Notes under the pieces: model-generated | Told to the model about the DNA's origin: nothing | Database searches by the model: none | Seen by the model: the letters and a program-made list of their open reading frames with translations, nothing else | Part shown: in pieces, positions 8,513 through 16,398 of the stretch | Layout: every line of letters begins with the position of its first letter | Numbering within the stretch: the stretch's first letter is position 1 | Assembly: GCF_001190945.1 (NCBI RefSeq) | Contig: NZ_CP011112.1 | Location: forward strand, 3,534,001 to 3,598,000 | Direction: 5' to 3' | DNA: 64,000 nt | Origin: Luteipulveratus mongoliensis | GTDB lineage: Bacteria > Actinomycetota > Actinomycetes > Actinomycetales > Dermatophilaceae | Program-made: the position numbers and the translations under genes

Positions 8513-9486
8513 GCGGGTACGACCGCCGCCCGGGCCAGGTCGGCGGCACCGACGAGGCCGGCCTCATTGCGGAGCTTGGCCGCCTTGATCCGCGCCTCAG
8601 GTCGATAACCGCGACCGGCGAGGTGGCGGCGGAACGACTCGCGGGCGGGGTTGAGGAGCAGGTCACCAGCCGCGCTCACGCCGCCGCCGATCACGAACGA
8701 GCCGGGGTCGAACGCGTTGGCGAGGTTGGCCAGGCCGATCCCGAGCCAGCCGCCGATCTCCGCCAGCAGCTCGGCGGCGATCGGATCACCCTGCTCGGCC
8801 GCCTCGGTGACGATCGGTCCGGTGATCGCCGAGATGTCTCCACCGACCCGTGCGATCAGATCGGCGGCCAGCGGCGACTGTGCCATGACCAGCGAACGCG
8901 CCTCGCGCACCAAGGCGTTGCCACTGGCGTACTGCTCCCAGCACCCTCGGTTGCCGCACTCGCAGCGGTGCCCGCCAGGCATCACCTGCATGTGACCGAA
9001 CTCGCCGGCGATGCCGAAGCGTCCGCGCTGGATCCGTCCGTCGTTCATGACCGCACCGCCGATGCCGGTGCCCAGGTTGACCATCACCAGGTGGGTCTCG
9101 CCCTGGCCGGCGCCGAAGCGCCACTCTGCCCAGCAGGCCGCGTTGGCATCGTTGTCGACGAAGACCGGCAGCTCGACGCGCCGAGCGAGCGCCTCACGCA
9201 ACGGTTCGTGCCGCCATGACAGGTGGGGTGCGAAGACCACGGTCGCACGGTCAGCGGCGACGAACCCGGCCGCTCCAATCCCGATCGCGACCACCGGGTC
9301 CTCCGTGCCGCCGAGCAGCTCCTCGACCACGTCGACGATGAGGTCCTCGACCACGCGCGGGGCGGTCGAGCGGTGCGGGGTGTCGCGCCGTGCGCGCAGG
9401 ATCACCTGACCGTGCTCGTCGACCAGCCCACCGGCGACCTTGGTGCCACCGATGTCGATGCCGATCGCTCTCGGCGGCGTGCTCAT
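8509..9486 (-). CDS. ROK-family glucokinase
   Basis: ATP-dependent sugar kinase, most likely glucokinase: phosphorylates glucose to glucose 6-phosphate in the cytoplasm. ROK signatures are complete: N-terminal phosphate loop GIDIGGTK, sugar-binding ExGH as GEFGHM with upstream DNDANAA (catalytic Asp), and the zinc-binding CxCGxxGCxE as CECGNRGCWE. 325 residues is normal. Its N-terminus overlaps the stop of the second ROK gene by four bases. It resembles the Streptomyces glkA type, although ROK repressors are excluded because no HTH precedes the kinase domain. Together with its neighbour it gives a tandem pair in one operon. Confidence 0.88.
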   Translation of the reverse strand: MSTPPRAIGIDIGGTKVAGGLVDEHGQVILRARRDTPHRSTAPRVVEDLIVDVVEELLGGTEDPVVAIGIGAAGFVAADRATVVFAPHLSWRHEPLREALARRVELPVFVDNDANAACWAEWRFGAGQGETHLVMVNLGTGIGGAVMNDGRIQRGRFGIAGEFGHMQVMPGGHRCECGNRGCWEQYASGNALVREARSLVMAQSPLAADLIARVGGDISAITGPIVTEAAEQGDPIAAELLAEIGGWLGIGLANLANAFDPGSFVIGGGVSAAGDLLLNPARESFRRHLAGRGYRPEARIKAAKLRNEAGLVGAADLARAAVVPA

Positions 9487-10436
9487 GCGGATCCTTCCCT
9501 CGCCAGTGCAGCGGCCCCGATCATGCCAGCGTCATTGCCGAGCTGGGCCGCGACCATCCTGGCCACCGGCCGGTATCCGCGCCCGGTCAGATGCGTCTTG
9601 TACGCCGTCCGTGCCGGTCCGAGGACCAGGTCACCCGCTCCGCTGAGCCCGCCGCCGATCACGATGAAGCCTGGGTCGAGCACGGCGGCCACGGTCGCCA
9701 TTCCCTCGCCGAGCCACATGCCGACCTCGGCGAGCAGCTCGACGGACGCGGCATCGCCGTCCTCGGCGAGCGCACTGACGTCCGTACCGCGCAACTGGTC
9801 CGGGTCTCCCCCACATCGTTCGATCAGCGCCGCCGCGGCCGGGCCTCCGGTGCGGACGACTTCTCGCGCCTGGACCAGCAAGGCGGTGCCGCTCGAGTAG
9901 GCCTCGAGACAGCCGAGATTGCCGCAGCCGCAACGACGCCCGTTGCGCTCGATGCGCACATGGCCGAGCTCGCCGCCGATCCCGAAGGCACCGCGGTGGA
10001 TGCGTCGTTGGTGGACGACCGAGCCACCTACGCCGGTGCCGAGGGTCACCATGACGAGGTCTTCGGCGTCACGGCCCGCGCCGTGGACGAGCTCGCCGTA
10101 CGCCGCCGCATCGGCATCGTTCTCGATGACGACCGGCAGCCCGGTCGCGTCGTGCAGCAAGGACCGCAGAGGGAAGTCGCGCCACGCGAGGTTGGGCGCG
10201 AACCGCATCATGCTCCGCTCGGCATCGAGGTAGCCCGCACACGCCGCGCCGACGCCGATCGGCTCGGCGGACGGACGCAGCTCCTCGACGAGGGCAGCGA
10301 GGGCGGCGACGATCGCCTCGGGGTCGGTCGCCGGCGACGGCACGGTCATCCGTCGGGTCACCGCGCCCGACGCGTCGACGAGCGCGCCCGCGATCTTCGT
10401 CCCGCCGACGTCGAGACCGATGGTTCCTGCGTCCAC
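9483..10436 (-). CDS. Second ROK-family sugar kinase
   Basis: A paralogue of the adjacent glucokinase with the same motif order: GLDVGGTK, ENDADAAAYGE, TLGTGVGGS, GELGHV, zinc motif CGCGNLGCLE and the C-terminal GGGLSGAGDL. It is 317 residues long with no HTH domain, so it is an enzyme and not a repressor. Substrate may be glucose or another hexose or amino sugar; the difference between the two copies cannot be read here. GTG 10436 follows the stop of the Cys-cluster gene by two bases, and the 3' end overlaps the next ROK gene by four bases, typical of tight coupling. Confidence 0.85.
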   Translation of the reverse strand: MDAGTIGLDVGGTKIAGALVDASGAVTRRMTVPSPATDPEAIVAALAALVEELRPSAEPIGVGAACAGYLDAERSMMRFAPNLAWRDFPLRSLLHDATGLPVVIENDADAAAYGELVHGAGRDAEDLVMVTLGTGVGGSVVHQRRIHRGAFGIGGELGHVRIERNGRRCGCGNLGCLEAYSSGTALLVQAREVVRTGGPAAAALIERCGGDPDQLRGTDVSALAEDGDAASVELLAEVGMWLGEGMATVAAVLDPGFIVIGGGLSGAGDLVLGPARTAYKTHLTGRGYRPVARMVAAQLGNDAGMIGAAALAREGSA

Positions 10437-10438
10437 GC

Positions 10439-10945
10439 TCAGTCCAGGTCCGGGTCGGTCGTGGGGACGTCCTCGTCGACCACGTCGAGGACCTCGTCCC
10501 GGTGCTCGGGCGTACCCGGGCGCGCCGGCTCGCGGGTCGGAGGTGCCGACTCCCCTGACGCAGTGCGCCGGTCGGCCGCGACGGCCTGGAGCGATCCAGC
10601 CACCATGCCGAGCAGGTCAGCGATGCGGTCCATGGTCTCGGGTCGCACGTTGTGCAGCAGACCGGCGACTCGGCAGACGGGACACACCTGGCAGACCGCG
10701 GCGACCATGGCCGCGTCCTGGCAGGAGCACCCCGCCGGACGCGGCTCCTCGGACTCCTGGTGATCGTCGTCGCTCGACGACGTCGCGGCGGACGGTTCAG
10801 GGGTCGTGTCGTCCTCGGGGGTCTGCGGATCCGCGCCCGGAGCACCGGTGAGGCCGGCGAGAGCCTCGACCAGGCGTACGGCCTCGTCGGCGACGGAGGA
10901 AGCGCTGGTCGACCAGCTGGAGCTGTCGTCGGGAGGGCGTGTCAC
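10439..10945 (-). CDS. Small acidic protein with a C-x-C...C-x2-C-x2-C cluster
   Basis: Not recognised as a named family with confidence. The 168-residue product has an acidic Ser/Thr/Asp-rich N-terminal half and then CSCQDAAMVAAVCQVCPVCR at about residues 76-95, five Cys that could bind zinc or an iron-sulfur cluster, followed by an amphipathic stretch (ETMDRIADLLGMVAGSL) and a disordered tail. GTG 10945 is chosen because it overlaps the ArsA-like stop codon as GTGA; the open frame upstream of that is antisense-type. The position between an ArsA-like gene and ROK glucokinase genes is conserved in actinobacteria by recollection, which suggests a role tied to that operon. Confidence 0.68.
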   Translation of the reverse strand: MTRPPDDSSSWSTSASSVADEAVRLVEALAGLTGAPGADPQTPEDDTTPEPSAATSSSDDDHQESEEPRPAGCSCQDAAMVAAVCQVCPVCRVAGLLHNVRPETMDRIADLLGMVAGSLQAVAADRRTASGESAPPTREPARPGTPEHRDEVLDVVDEDVPTTDPDLD

Positions 10946-11913
10946 GGGCGGTGCTCCTGCTGGTCGGGGGTGAAGCGCACTTCGAGGGTGCCTTCGCGGA
11001 CAACGGCGCTGCGCGCGTGACATCGTCTCAGGGACGACGGTAGGGGTGCGACACGTCGTACGCCGGCCGCCTCGATCACGAGGTCGTCGTCCAGGCGTCG
11101 CACGGCGACATCACGAGAACGCAATGATGGCAACGGTGTTCGCCAGATCCATCCGGTGCCGTCAGCCACGAGCGGCGCCGCGGACACCGGCCGGTCCTCC
11201 ATGACGAGGTCGAGCACGGGCTCGACCGAGAAGCTGTCATCGGCGCGGGTGACGGTCGCGCAGACCGGGATGCCGTGCAGTGCCAGTCCCACGTCGGTGC
11301 GCAACGATCTCGGGTCGTCGTCACGCACCTGGGTCGTCACGGCCACCGCAGCGGAGAGCTCCTGCTGGATCTCGCCGGCGATGGCGTACGCCGCCCGAAC
11401 CCGGGCGCTCGCGCGCTCACCCGGCCAACGACGTCCGAGGGTGGCAGCCAGCAGCGGTCGGCTCGTGGCCAGCCAGCCGCGTTGGGCGGGGAGCAACCTC
11501 TCCAGCACCCACGGCAACTGATGAGCGAGGCCGCACAGGTCCACGGCACGTGAACCGGCGTCGACGACGATGAGCTCGGCGCGGTCGGAGTGCTCATGTC
11601 CCACCACGAGGGCGCTCAGCAGCTCGGCGCCCGGCACGGTGACCAGCTCGTCCACGAGTCGCCCGTCGAGGCCCGCAAGATCGGTGAGCTCACGCGCCAG
11701 GAGAGCGCCCGGCCCGTCGGGACGGGCTCTCGTGTCGAGGATCTCGGGTGTCGGAGCGTCCGGTAGCAGCAACGACGACGCGCCCGCCACGGGATCGAGA
11801 TCGATGAGTCCCACCGAGCGACCCTTGGCGGCCGCGCCAGCAGCCAGTGCTGCGGCGACGGTCGACGAGCCGGCCCCACCGGGGCCGGCCACCAGCACGA
11901 TCCGAGCAGGCAC
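10942..11913 (-). CDS. ArsA/GET3-like protein with degenerate P-loop
   Basis: A SIMIBI-class, ArsA-like protein of 323 residues corresponding in gene order to Rv2184c. The N-terminal strand-loop reads IVLVAGPGGAGSSTV: the spacing of the deviant Walker A GKGGVGKTT is kept, but both lysines are absent (GPGGAGSST), so normal ATP hydrolysis is doubtful. LIDLDPVAG keeps the Asp of the A-prime motif. The last 50 residues (VRRLDDDLVIEAAGVRRVAPL...) look like the HSP20-like C-terminal domain seen in actinobacterial ArsA homologues. GTG 11913 starts one base after the SRPBCC stop. Role unknown; a scaffold or client-binding function is as likely as an ATPase. Confidence 0.75.
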   Translation of the reverse strand: MPARIVLVAGPGGAGSSTVAAALAAGAAAKGRSVGLIDLDPVAGASSLLLPDAPTPEILDTRARPDGPGALLARELTDLAGLDGRLVDELVTVPGAELLSALVVGHEHSDRAELIVVDAGSRAVDLCGLAHQLPWVLERLLPAQRGWLATSRPLLAATLGRRWPGERASARVRAAYAIAGEIQQELSAAVAVTTQVRDDDPRSLRTDVGLALHGIPVCATVTRADDSFSVEPVLDLVMEDRPVSAAPLVADGTGWIWRTPLPSLRSRDVAVRRLDDDLVIEAAGVRRVAPLPSSLRRCHARSAVVREGTLEVRFTPDQQEHRP

Positions 11914-11914
11914 C

Positions 11915-12358
11915 TCAGGCCTCGGCGCGCTTCTTCAGCTCCTTGAGCGCAGTGTCGATGATGATCTTCTCGGCCTTTCGCTTCAGGATGCCGAGCATCG
12001 GTAGGGCCACGTCGACCGCGAGCTGGTAGTCGACATGGGTGCCCGCCCCCTTAGGGGTCAGCGTGTAGGAGCCGTCCAGCCCCTTGAGCATGCCGGCCTT
12101 CACAAGCGTCCAGCTGATCGCACCCGTGCCGTCCTCGTCGACGTCCCATTCGTAGCCGAGGGTGTAGGTGTCCTTGACGACACCCGCGTCGAGCACGAAC
12201 TCCACCTGCTCGGCCCAGCCGTCATCGTCCTCAGCCAGCACGGTGGCGCTCTTGACCTGGCCGGCCCACTCCGGATAGCTCTCGAAGTCGGCGATGATGT
12301 CGAGCACAGACTCCGGTGCTGCACTGACGTCGATGGATGACTGTGTTCGCTCGGCCAT
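11915..12358 (-). CDS. SRPBCC / polyketide cyclase-like lipid-binding protein
   Basis: A 147-residue START-like protein with the usual N-terminus (SSIDVSAAPESVLDIIADFESYPEWA) and the long C-terminal helix ending in a basic stretch (LKELKKRAEA). The fold forms a hydrophobic pocket; ligands in such coenzyme Q-binding or polyketide-cyclase-like proteins vary and none is indicated. It corresponds to Rv2185c in order. ATG 12358 has a leaderless -10 box seven bases upstream, which is why the longer frame (to 12391) is not used. It is first gene of the operon running to the EEP gene at 7772 and is divergent from the acyl-CoA synthetase gene. Confidence 0.83.
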   Translation of the reverse strand: MAERTQSSIDVSAAPESVLDIIADFESYPEWAGQVKSATVLAEDDDGWAEQVEFVLDAGVVKDTYTLGYEWDVDEDGTGAISWTLVKAGMLKGLDGSYTLTPKGAGTHVDYQLAVDVALPMLGILKRKAEKIIIDTALKELKKRAEA

Positions 12359-12365
12359 GCAGCGC

Positions 12366-12371
12366 ACTGTA
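12366..12371 (-). promoter_or_regulatory. Leaderless -10 box for the SRPBCC operon
   Basis: Minus-strand TACAGT lies seven bases before ATG 12358 and would drive the six-gene operon. Confidence 0.5.
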
Positions 12372-12407
12372 GTCCGGCACCTGCCGGCCACGGTCGTTGC
12401 CGACAGT

Positions 12408-12413
12408 TACGCT
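12408..12413 (+). promoter_or_regulatory. Possible -10 box for the acyl-CoA synthetase gene
   Basis: TACGCT would place transcription start near 12420, leaving a short leader that contains GGAGGAGGG (12432-12440) seven bases before GTG 12448. Confidence 0.4.
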
Positions 12414-12447
12414 GCGCATGTCCGTGACTGCGGAGGAGGGCTGTGCT

Positions 12448-14259
12448 GTGAGGGAGTTCGACGTCCCGCCGCTCGTCGTCCCGACGACGTTCGGCAACCT
12501 GGCGCTTCTGCCGACGCGCAACGCCGAGGTCGACCCGCACGGGGCGGGCTACGCCCGCAGAGCCCCGGACGGGTCCTGGGAGGACGTCACCCACGCGGCC
12601 TTCGCCGCTGCGGTCGATGCGCTGGCCAAGGGGTTCATGGCGACCGGCATCCAGGTCGGCGACAAGGTCGGACTGCTCTCGCGCACCCGCTACGAGTGGA
12701 CGCTCACCGACTTCGCGCTGTTGGCCGCAGGTGCCGTGGTCGTGCCGGTCTACGAGACATCCTCACCCGAGCAGGTCTCGTGGGTGCTCGCCGACTCCGG
12801 AGCGGTCGCTGTCGTGGTGGAGACGGCAGCCCACGCGGCGACCGTCGCCTCCGTGCGTGCCGACCTGCCGACCTTGCGGGACGTCTGGCAGATCGACGCG
12901 GGCGGCCTCGATGAGCTGATCGAGGGCGCCACCGAGATCACCGACGCCGAGCTGCGCGGCCGTCGTACTCTCGCCGATCGCGACACGGTCGCCACCATCA
13001 TCTACACGTCGGGCACGACCGGCCGTCCCAAGGGCTGCGTCCTGACCCACGGCAACTTCCTCACCCTCACTGAGAACGCCGTCGAGCGGCTCAAGACGGT
13101 GGTCGAGGCGCCTGGTTCCTCGACCCTGCTCTTCCTGCCGCTCGCGCACGTGTTCGCCCGCCTGATCCAGTGCGTTGCCGTCTACTCACGGGCCCGGCTC
13201 GGGCACACTGCCAACATCTCCTCGATCGTGGATGACCTCGGCGAGTTCCGCCCGACGTTCGTCCTCGCCGTACCTCGGGTCTTCGAGAAGGTCTACAACT
13301 CCGCCGAGCAGCAGGCCGTGGCCTCCGGGCGTGGGCGCGCCTTCCGCATGGGGGTCGACACCGCGGTCGCCTGGAGCCACGCGCTGGACAGCCCGGGCAA
13401 GCCGCCGATGGCCCTGCGGATGCGCCGGGCGTCGTTCGACCGGCTCATCTACAAGCGGTTGCGCGAGGCGATGGGCGGCCGCCTGGAGTACGCCATCAGC
13501 GGCGGCGCTCCACTCGGCGAACGGCTCGGGCACTTCTTCCGCGGCGCCGGCCTCCCGGTGCTCGAGGGCTACGGACTGACCGAGACGACAGCGCCGGCCA
13601 CCGTCAACACTCCGGAGCTGACCAAGGTCGGCACAGTGGGACCGCCACTGCCGGGCGTCTCTGTCCAGGTCGCTGAGGACGGCGAGGTGCTGGTGCAGGG
13701 CGTCGGCGTGTTCGGCGGTTACCTCAACAACGAGGACGCCACCGTGGCTGCTCTCCAGGACGGCTGGTTCCACACCGGCGACCTGGGCGAGCTGGACGCC
13801 GACGGGTTCCTGCGCATCACCGGCCGCAAGAAGGAGATCATCGTCACCGCCGCCGGCAAGAACGTCGCGCCGGCCGTGATCGAGGACCGGCTGCGCGCGC
13901 ACCCTCTGATCTCGCAGTGTGTCGTGGTGGGTGACCAGCAGCCGTTCATCGCCGCTCTGGTCACGCTCGACGCCGAGATGCTGCCGCTGTGGGGTTCGAG
14001 CCATGGGCTGCCCGGTCTCGATCTCGAGCAGGCGCGCACCGAGCCCACGGTGCTGCAGGCGGTGCAGGAGGCTGTCGACGAGGCCAACCAAGCCGTCAGC
14101 CGCGCCGAGTCGATCCGCGAGTTCCGATTGCTGCCAAGTGATTTCACCGAGGACAACGGCTACCTCACACCCTCACTCAAGGTGCGGCGGTCGCTCGTCC
14201 AACGAGACTTCGCAGAGGAGATCCGGCAGATCTACGACCAGCCGCGCAGCCAGGCCTGA
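12448..14259 (+). CDS. fadD15: Long-chain fatty acyl-CoA synthetase (FadD15-like)
   Basis: Activates fatty acids to acyl-CoA through an acyl-adenylate. The 603-residue protein has the AMP-binding P-loop YTSGTTGRPKG (about residue 191), the adenylate motif GYGLTETTA, HTGDLGELD and the C-terminal GRKKEIIVTAAGKN with the catalytic-domain Lys region. Gene order (after SRPBCC, before exonuclease-UvrC) matches Rv2187. GTG 12448 is preferred over ATG 12418 because a strong Shine-Dalgarno sequence (12432-12440) is correctly spaced for it. The 3' end overlaps the convergent lipoprotein gene by 28 bases. Confidence 0.92.
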   Translation: MREFDVPPLVVPTTFGNLALLPTRNAEVDPHGAGYARRAPDGSWEDVTHAAFAAAVDALAKGFMATGIQVGDKVGLLSRTRYEWTLTDFALLAAGAVVVPVYETSSPEQVSWVLADSGAVAVVVETAAHAATVASVRADLPTLRDVWQIDAGGLDELIEGATEITDAELRGRRTLADRDTVATIIYTSGTTGRPKGCVLTHGNFLTLTENAVERLKTVVEAPGSSTLLFLPLAHVFARLIQCVAVYSRARLGHTANISSIVDDLGEFRPTFVLAVPRVFEKVYNSAEQQAVASGRGRAFRMGVDTAVAWSHALDSPGKPPMALRMRRASFDRLIYKRLREAMGGRLEYAISGGAPLGERLGHFFRGAGLPVLEGYGLTETTAPATVNTPELTKVGTVGPPLPGVSVQVAEDGEVLVQGVGVFGGYLNNEDATVAALQDGWFHTGDLGELDADGFLRITGRKKEIIVTAAGKNVAPAVIEDRLRAHPLISQCVVVGDQQPFIAALVTLDAEMLPLWGSSHGLPGLDLEQARTEPTVLQAVQEAVDEANQAVSRAESIREFRLLPSDFTEDNGYLTPSLKVRRSLVQRDFAEEIRQIYDQPRSQA

Positions 14260-15032
14260 TACGGCTTCGACAGCGCTGCGGGTGTCACGCCGTACGCCTT
14301 CTCGAAGGCTCCGCGATCACCGGCGTCCGCCCGTCGTACGAAGTCGGTGAAGACGCGAATCCCCTTGCGCTGCACCAGGAATGCGCACCACGCGTGGGCG
14401 TTCTGGTACGCACCCGGCTGAGTCTGGCCGCCGGTCACTCTCAGCTCGGCGTCGCTCGGCGGTCCCGTGGGCACCAGCCCGCGCCGGATCTGACTGCTCA
14501 GGGTGGGTGCGGCCTGCGCGGTGGACAATGACGAGGCCCGGTAGGCCGTCAGCTCCGCCGAGCCCTCGATCACCCAGAGCGGGACGCCTCGGAGCCGACC
14601 CTGGCCCAGCGCAACGTGGGTCAGCTCGTGCGTCAGGACCACCTGTCGGCCGGCCGCGGTGGTGCTGGTCCACAGCTTGGGGTGGAGCACGACTCGGCTG
14701 TCGGCCAGGGTGACCGCAGGGACGCCGCCGTCCGCAGGCCGACCGGTGATCTCGGCGAACTCCGTGCCCGAGCCCGCCACCACCAGACGGACCGGAATGG
14801 ACGACCAGTCCGTGCCCCACACCTGGGTGACCTGGCGCATCGCGGTCACGAGCTGAGACTCATAGGCCGCGCGCTGGGCGGCCGGAGCTCCGCCGGAGAC
14901 CTGGACTCCGGGTCGTGCTGACGTCGTGGTCGATGACGCGGGTGGATCGTCCGAGGTCGTCGTGGAGCAGCCGCTGACCAGCATCGTCGCGCTCAGGGCC
15001 GCGACGAGCACGAGAGACGATGGGCGCGGCAC
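14232..15032 (-). CDS. Lipoprotein with HExxH zincin motif
   Basis: Predicted surface lipoprotein: N-terminal hydrophobic segment with lipobox LVSGC, then a Thr/Ser-rich linker and a domain with LTHELTHVALGQ and, about 20 residues on, WVIEGSAELTA. HExxH plus a downstream Glu in EGxAE is the gluzincin (MA clan, peptidase_MA-like) arrangement, so a zinc metallopeptidase is likely; substrate is unknown. Length 266 residues. GTG 15032 has a leaderless -10 box six bases upstream. Its 3' end overlaps fadD15 convergently by 28 bases. Confidence 0.78.
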   Translation of the reverse strand: MPRPSSLVLVAALSATMLVSGCSTTTSDDPPASSTTTSARPGVQVSGGAPAAQRAAYESQLVTAMRQVTQVWGTDWSSIPVRLVVAGSGTEFAEITGRPADGGVPAVTLADSRVVLHPKLWTSTTAAGRQVVLTHELTHVALGQGRLRGVPLWVIEGSAELTAYRASSLSTAQAAPTLSSQIRRGLVPTGPPSDAELRVTGGQTQPGAYQNAHAWCAFLVQRKGIRVFTDFVRRADAGDRGAFEKAYGVTPAALSKPYQAWLRGWS

Positions 15033-15038
15033 CCGTCC

Positions 15039-15044
15039 AGGCTA
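15039..15044 (-). promoter_or_regulatory. Leaderless -10 box for the HExxH lipoprotein
   Basis: Minus-strand TAGCCT lies six bases before GTG 15032. Confidence 0.5.
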
Positions 15045-15074
15045 CGAGGCTGCCCCGTCGGACCGGCCCGTGCC

Positions 15075-15293
15075 TCAGCCGACGGAAGCCAGGCCGGGCC
15101 ACGCCTCGCGCCGAGCGGTCGCCTGATGCGCCTCCGTGGCGCTGACCAACCCGGAGCTCACCAGCATGGTGAGCGCCTCTCGCTCGGCGGGGTCCAGCGG
15201 GAGATCGTGCACCGAGATGGTCAGCATCGCCGTGACCATGCAGTCCTCGCAGCGAGTGCCTCGCACGGGGCAGGTCTGGCAGTCGACGATCAT
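15075..15293 (-). CDS. 72-residue Cys-x2-Cys protein
   Basis: A tiny conserved-looking protein starting MIVDCQTCPVRGTRCEDCMV: two CxxC pairs within 18 residues, consistent with zinc or iron-sulfur binding, then LDPAEREALTMLVSSGLVSA, a helical segment like the C-terminal part of many actinobacterial homologues. ATG 15293 is chosen over the open frame to 15587 because a near-perfect AAGGAGGA sits five bases upstream, and the longer frame runs antisense-like into the GNAT gene. Homologues near this locus are common in actinobacteria by recollection; no function is assigned. It follows the GNAT gene with a 35-base gap and may be co-transcribed. Confidence 0.75.
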   Translation of the reverse strand: MIVDCQTCPVRGTRCEDCMVTAMLTISVHDLPLDPAEREALTMLVSSGLVSATEAHQATARREAWPGLASVG

Positions 15294-15328
15294 CGCCGTC
15301 CTCCTTCCGTCGTGTCCTGCTCCGCACG

Positions 15329-16285
15329 CTATGCGGCACCACCGACAGCCCCGATCTGATACGTCCTGGTACGCGCGACCGGCGTCATCCCGAGCGTTGA
15401 GTACAGGTGCCGCGGGACCGGATAGCCGTCGTCCCCGCGCGGGCACACGAGCGCGCGGGTCGCACCGGCCTCGGCCAAGGCGACCAGGAGCGCCGCGCAG
15501 GCGGCCCTGCCCAGGCCGCGAACGGCGTACGACGGGTCCGTGCCCACGGGCTCGATCAACCCGCTGCGCGACCTCGGGTCGAACCATCCCAACGCTGTGG
15601 CGACCAGTCGCCCGTCCGGCGCTTGGACGACCACGTCCAGGTCCCGCCAGTACAGCGTCGTCGCGATCACCCGGTCGTAGGCGGCCCGGTCGAACGACGA
15701 CTCGGCATCACTGGTGACGGGCTGCCCGGCGAGCTCCTGAACCCGCGCGGGCGCCCACGAGCGGCGGTGCACTGCGACGCGCTCGTCCTCCTCGCCAGAG
15801 CGGACCGGTCGAACCCGGTAGCCCGCCGGCATCAACGGCTGCGGCAGCAAACCGCTCAGCGCGCGGCACTGGTGCACGAACCATGGTGCCGACGAATCCT
15901 CCTGCGCCCCAACGCCTTTCAGCGCTCGCAGGAGGTGGCGCTCACGGTCCAGCACCGGTACGACCGCGACACTCGCCTGGTCCCGACACCAGGCCATGAC
16001 CTCATCCCCCAGCAACGGGTCGGCTGTCGGGTCGACATGCACCTCGACGTACGCCAACGCGGCGTCTCCCTCCGCGTACGCCCACGCGACGAGCCTCTCC
16101 CCCGACGTCCAGATCCGGCGTACGACACGGTCGGGCTCCGGAGCAGCGGCGGACCAGCTCACGTCGCCAGGATGAACGCGTTGGCTCGTCGACCAGGTGC
16201 GGCTCGCAGCCCGGACACGGGCCTCGCGCACGTCGGAGGGCTCGGGGCCCTCGGGCAGATCCGCTGCCGCCCAGGTCGCTGTCAT
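15329..16285 (-). CDS. GNAT-family N-acetyltransferase, probably two tandem GNAT domains
   Basis: A 318-residue acyltransferase. The C-terminal half has a recognisable GNAT core: RLVATALGWFDPRSRSGLIEPVGTDPSYAVRGLGRAAC, where GLIEPVGTDPSYRxxGLGRA is the acetyl-CoA-binding motif A, followed by ALVCPRGDDGYPVPRHLYSTLGM (motif B). The N-terminal half (residues 1-140) shows weaker GNAT-like strands (RLVAWAYAEGDAALAYVEVHVDP). Substrate is unknown. ATG 16285 is used; AAGGA lies about 12 bases upstream, rather far, so the start is only moderately certain. Divergent from the exonuclease-UvrC gene. Confidence 0.78.
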   Translation of the reverse strand: MTATWAAADLPEGPEPSDVREARVRAASRTWSTSQRVHPGDVSWSAAAPEPDRVVRRIWTSGERLVAWAYAEGDAALAYVEVHVDPTADPLLGDEVMAWCRDQASVAVVPVLDRERHLLRALKGVGAQEDSSAPWFVHQCRALSGLLPQPLMPAGYRVRPVRSGEEDERVAVHRRSWAPARVQELAGQPVTSDAESSFDRAAYDRVIATTLYWRDLDVVVQAPDGRLVATALGWFDPRSRSGLIEPVGTDPSYAVRGLGRAACAALLVALAEAGATRALVCPRGDDGYPVPRHLYSTLGMTPVARTRTYQIGAVGGAA

Positions 16286-16385
16286 TCATCGATCGTGATC
16301 CTTGGACAGCACTGTGCGCCAACGCTTTTCCGCAGCCCACCAAGGCGCCTCCGCGCGCCTGACGTGGTGTGTCGGTGGTCCCGCC

Positions 16386-16391
16386 TAGCGT
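16386..16391 (+). promoter_or_regulatory. Leaderless -10 box for the exonuclease-UvrC gene
   Basis: TAGCGT lies seven bases before ATG 16399 and supports that start over the upstream in-frame GTG. Confidence 0.5.
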
Positions 16392-16398
16392 TCGATCC

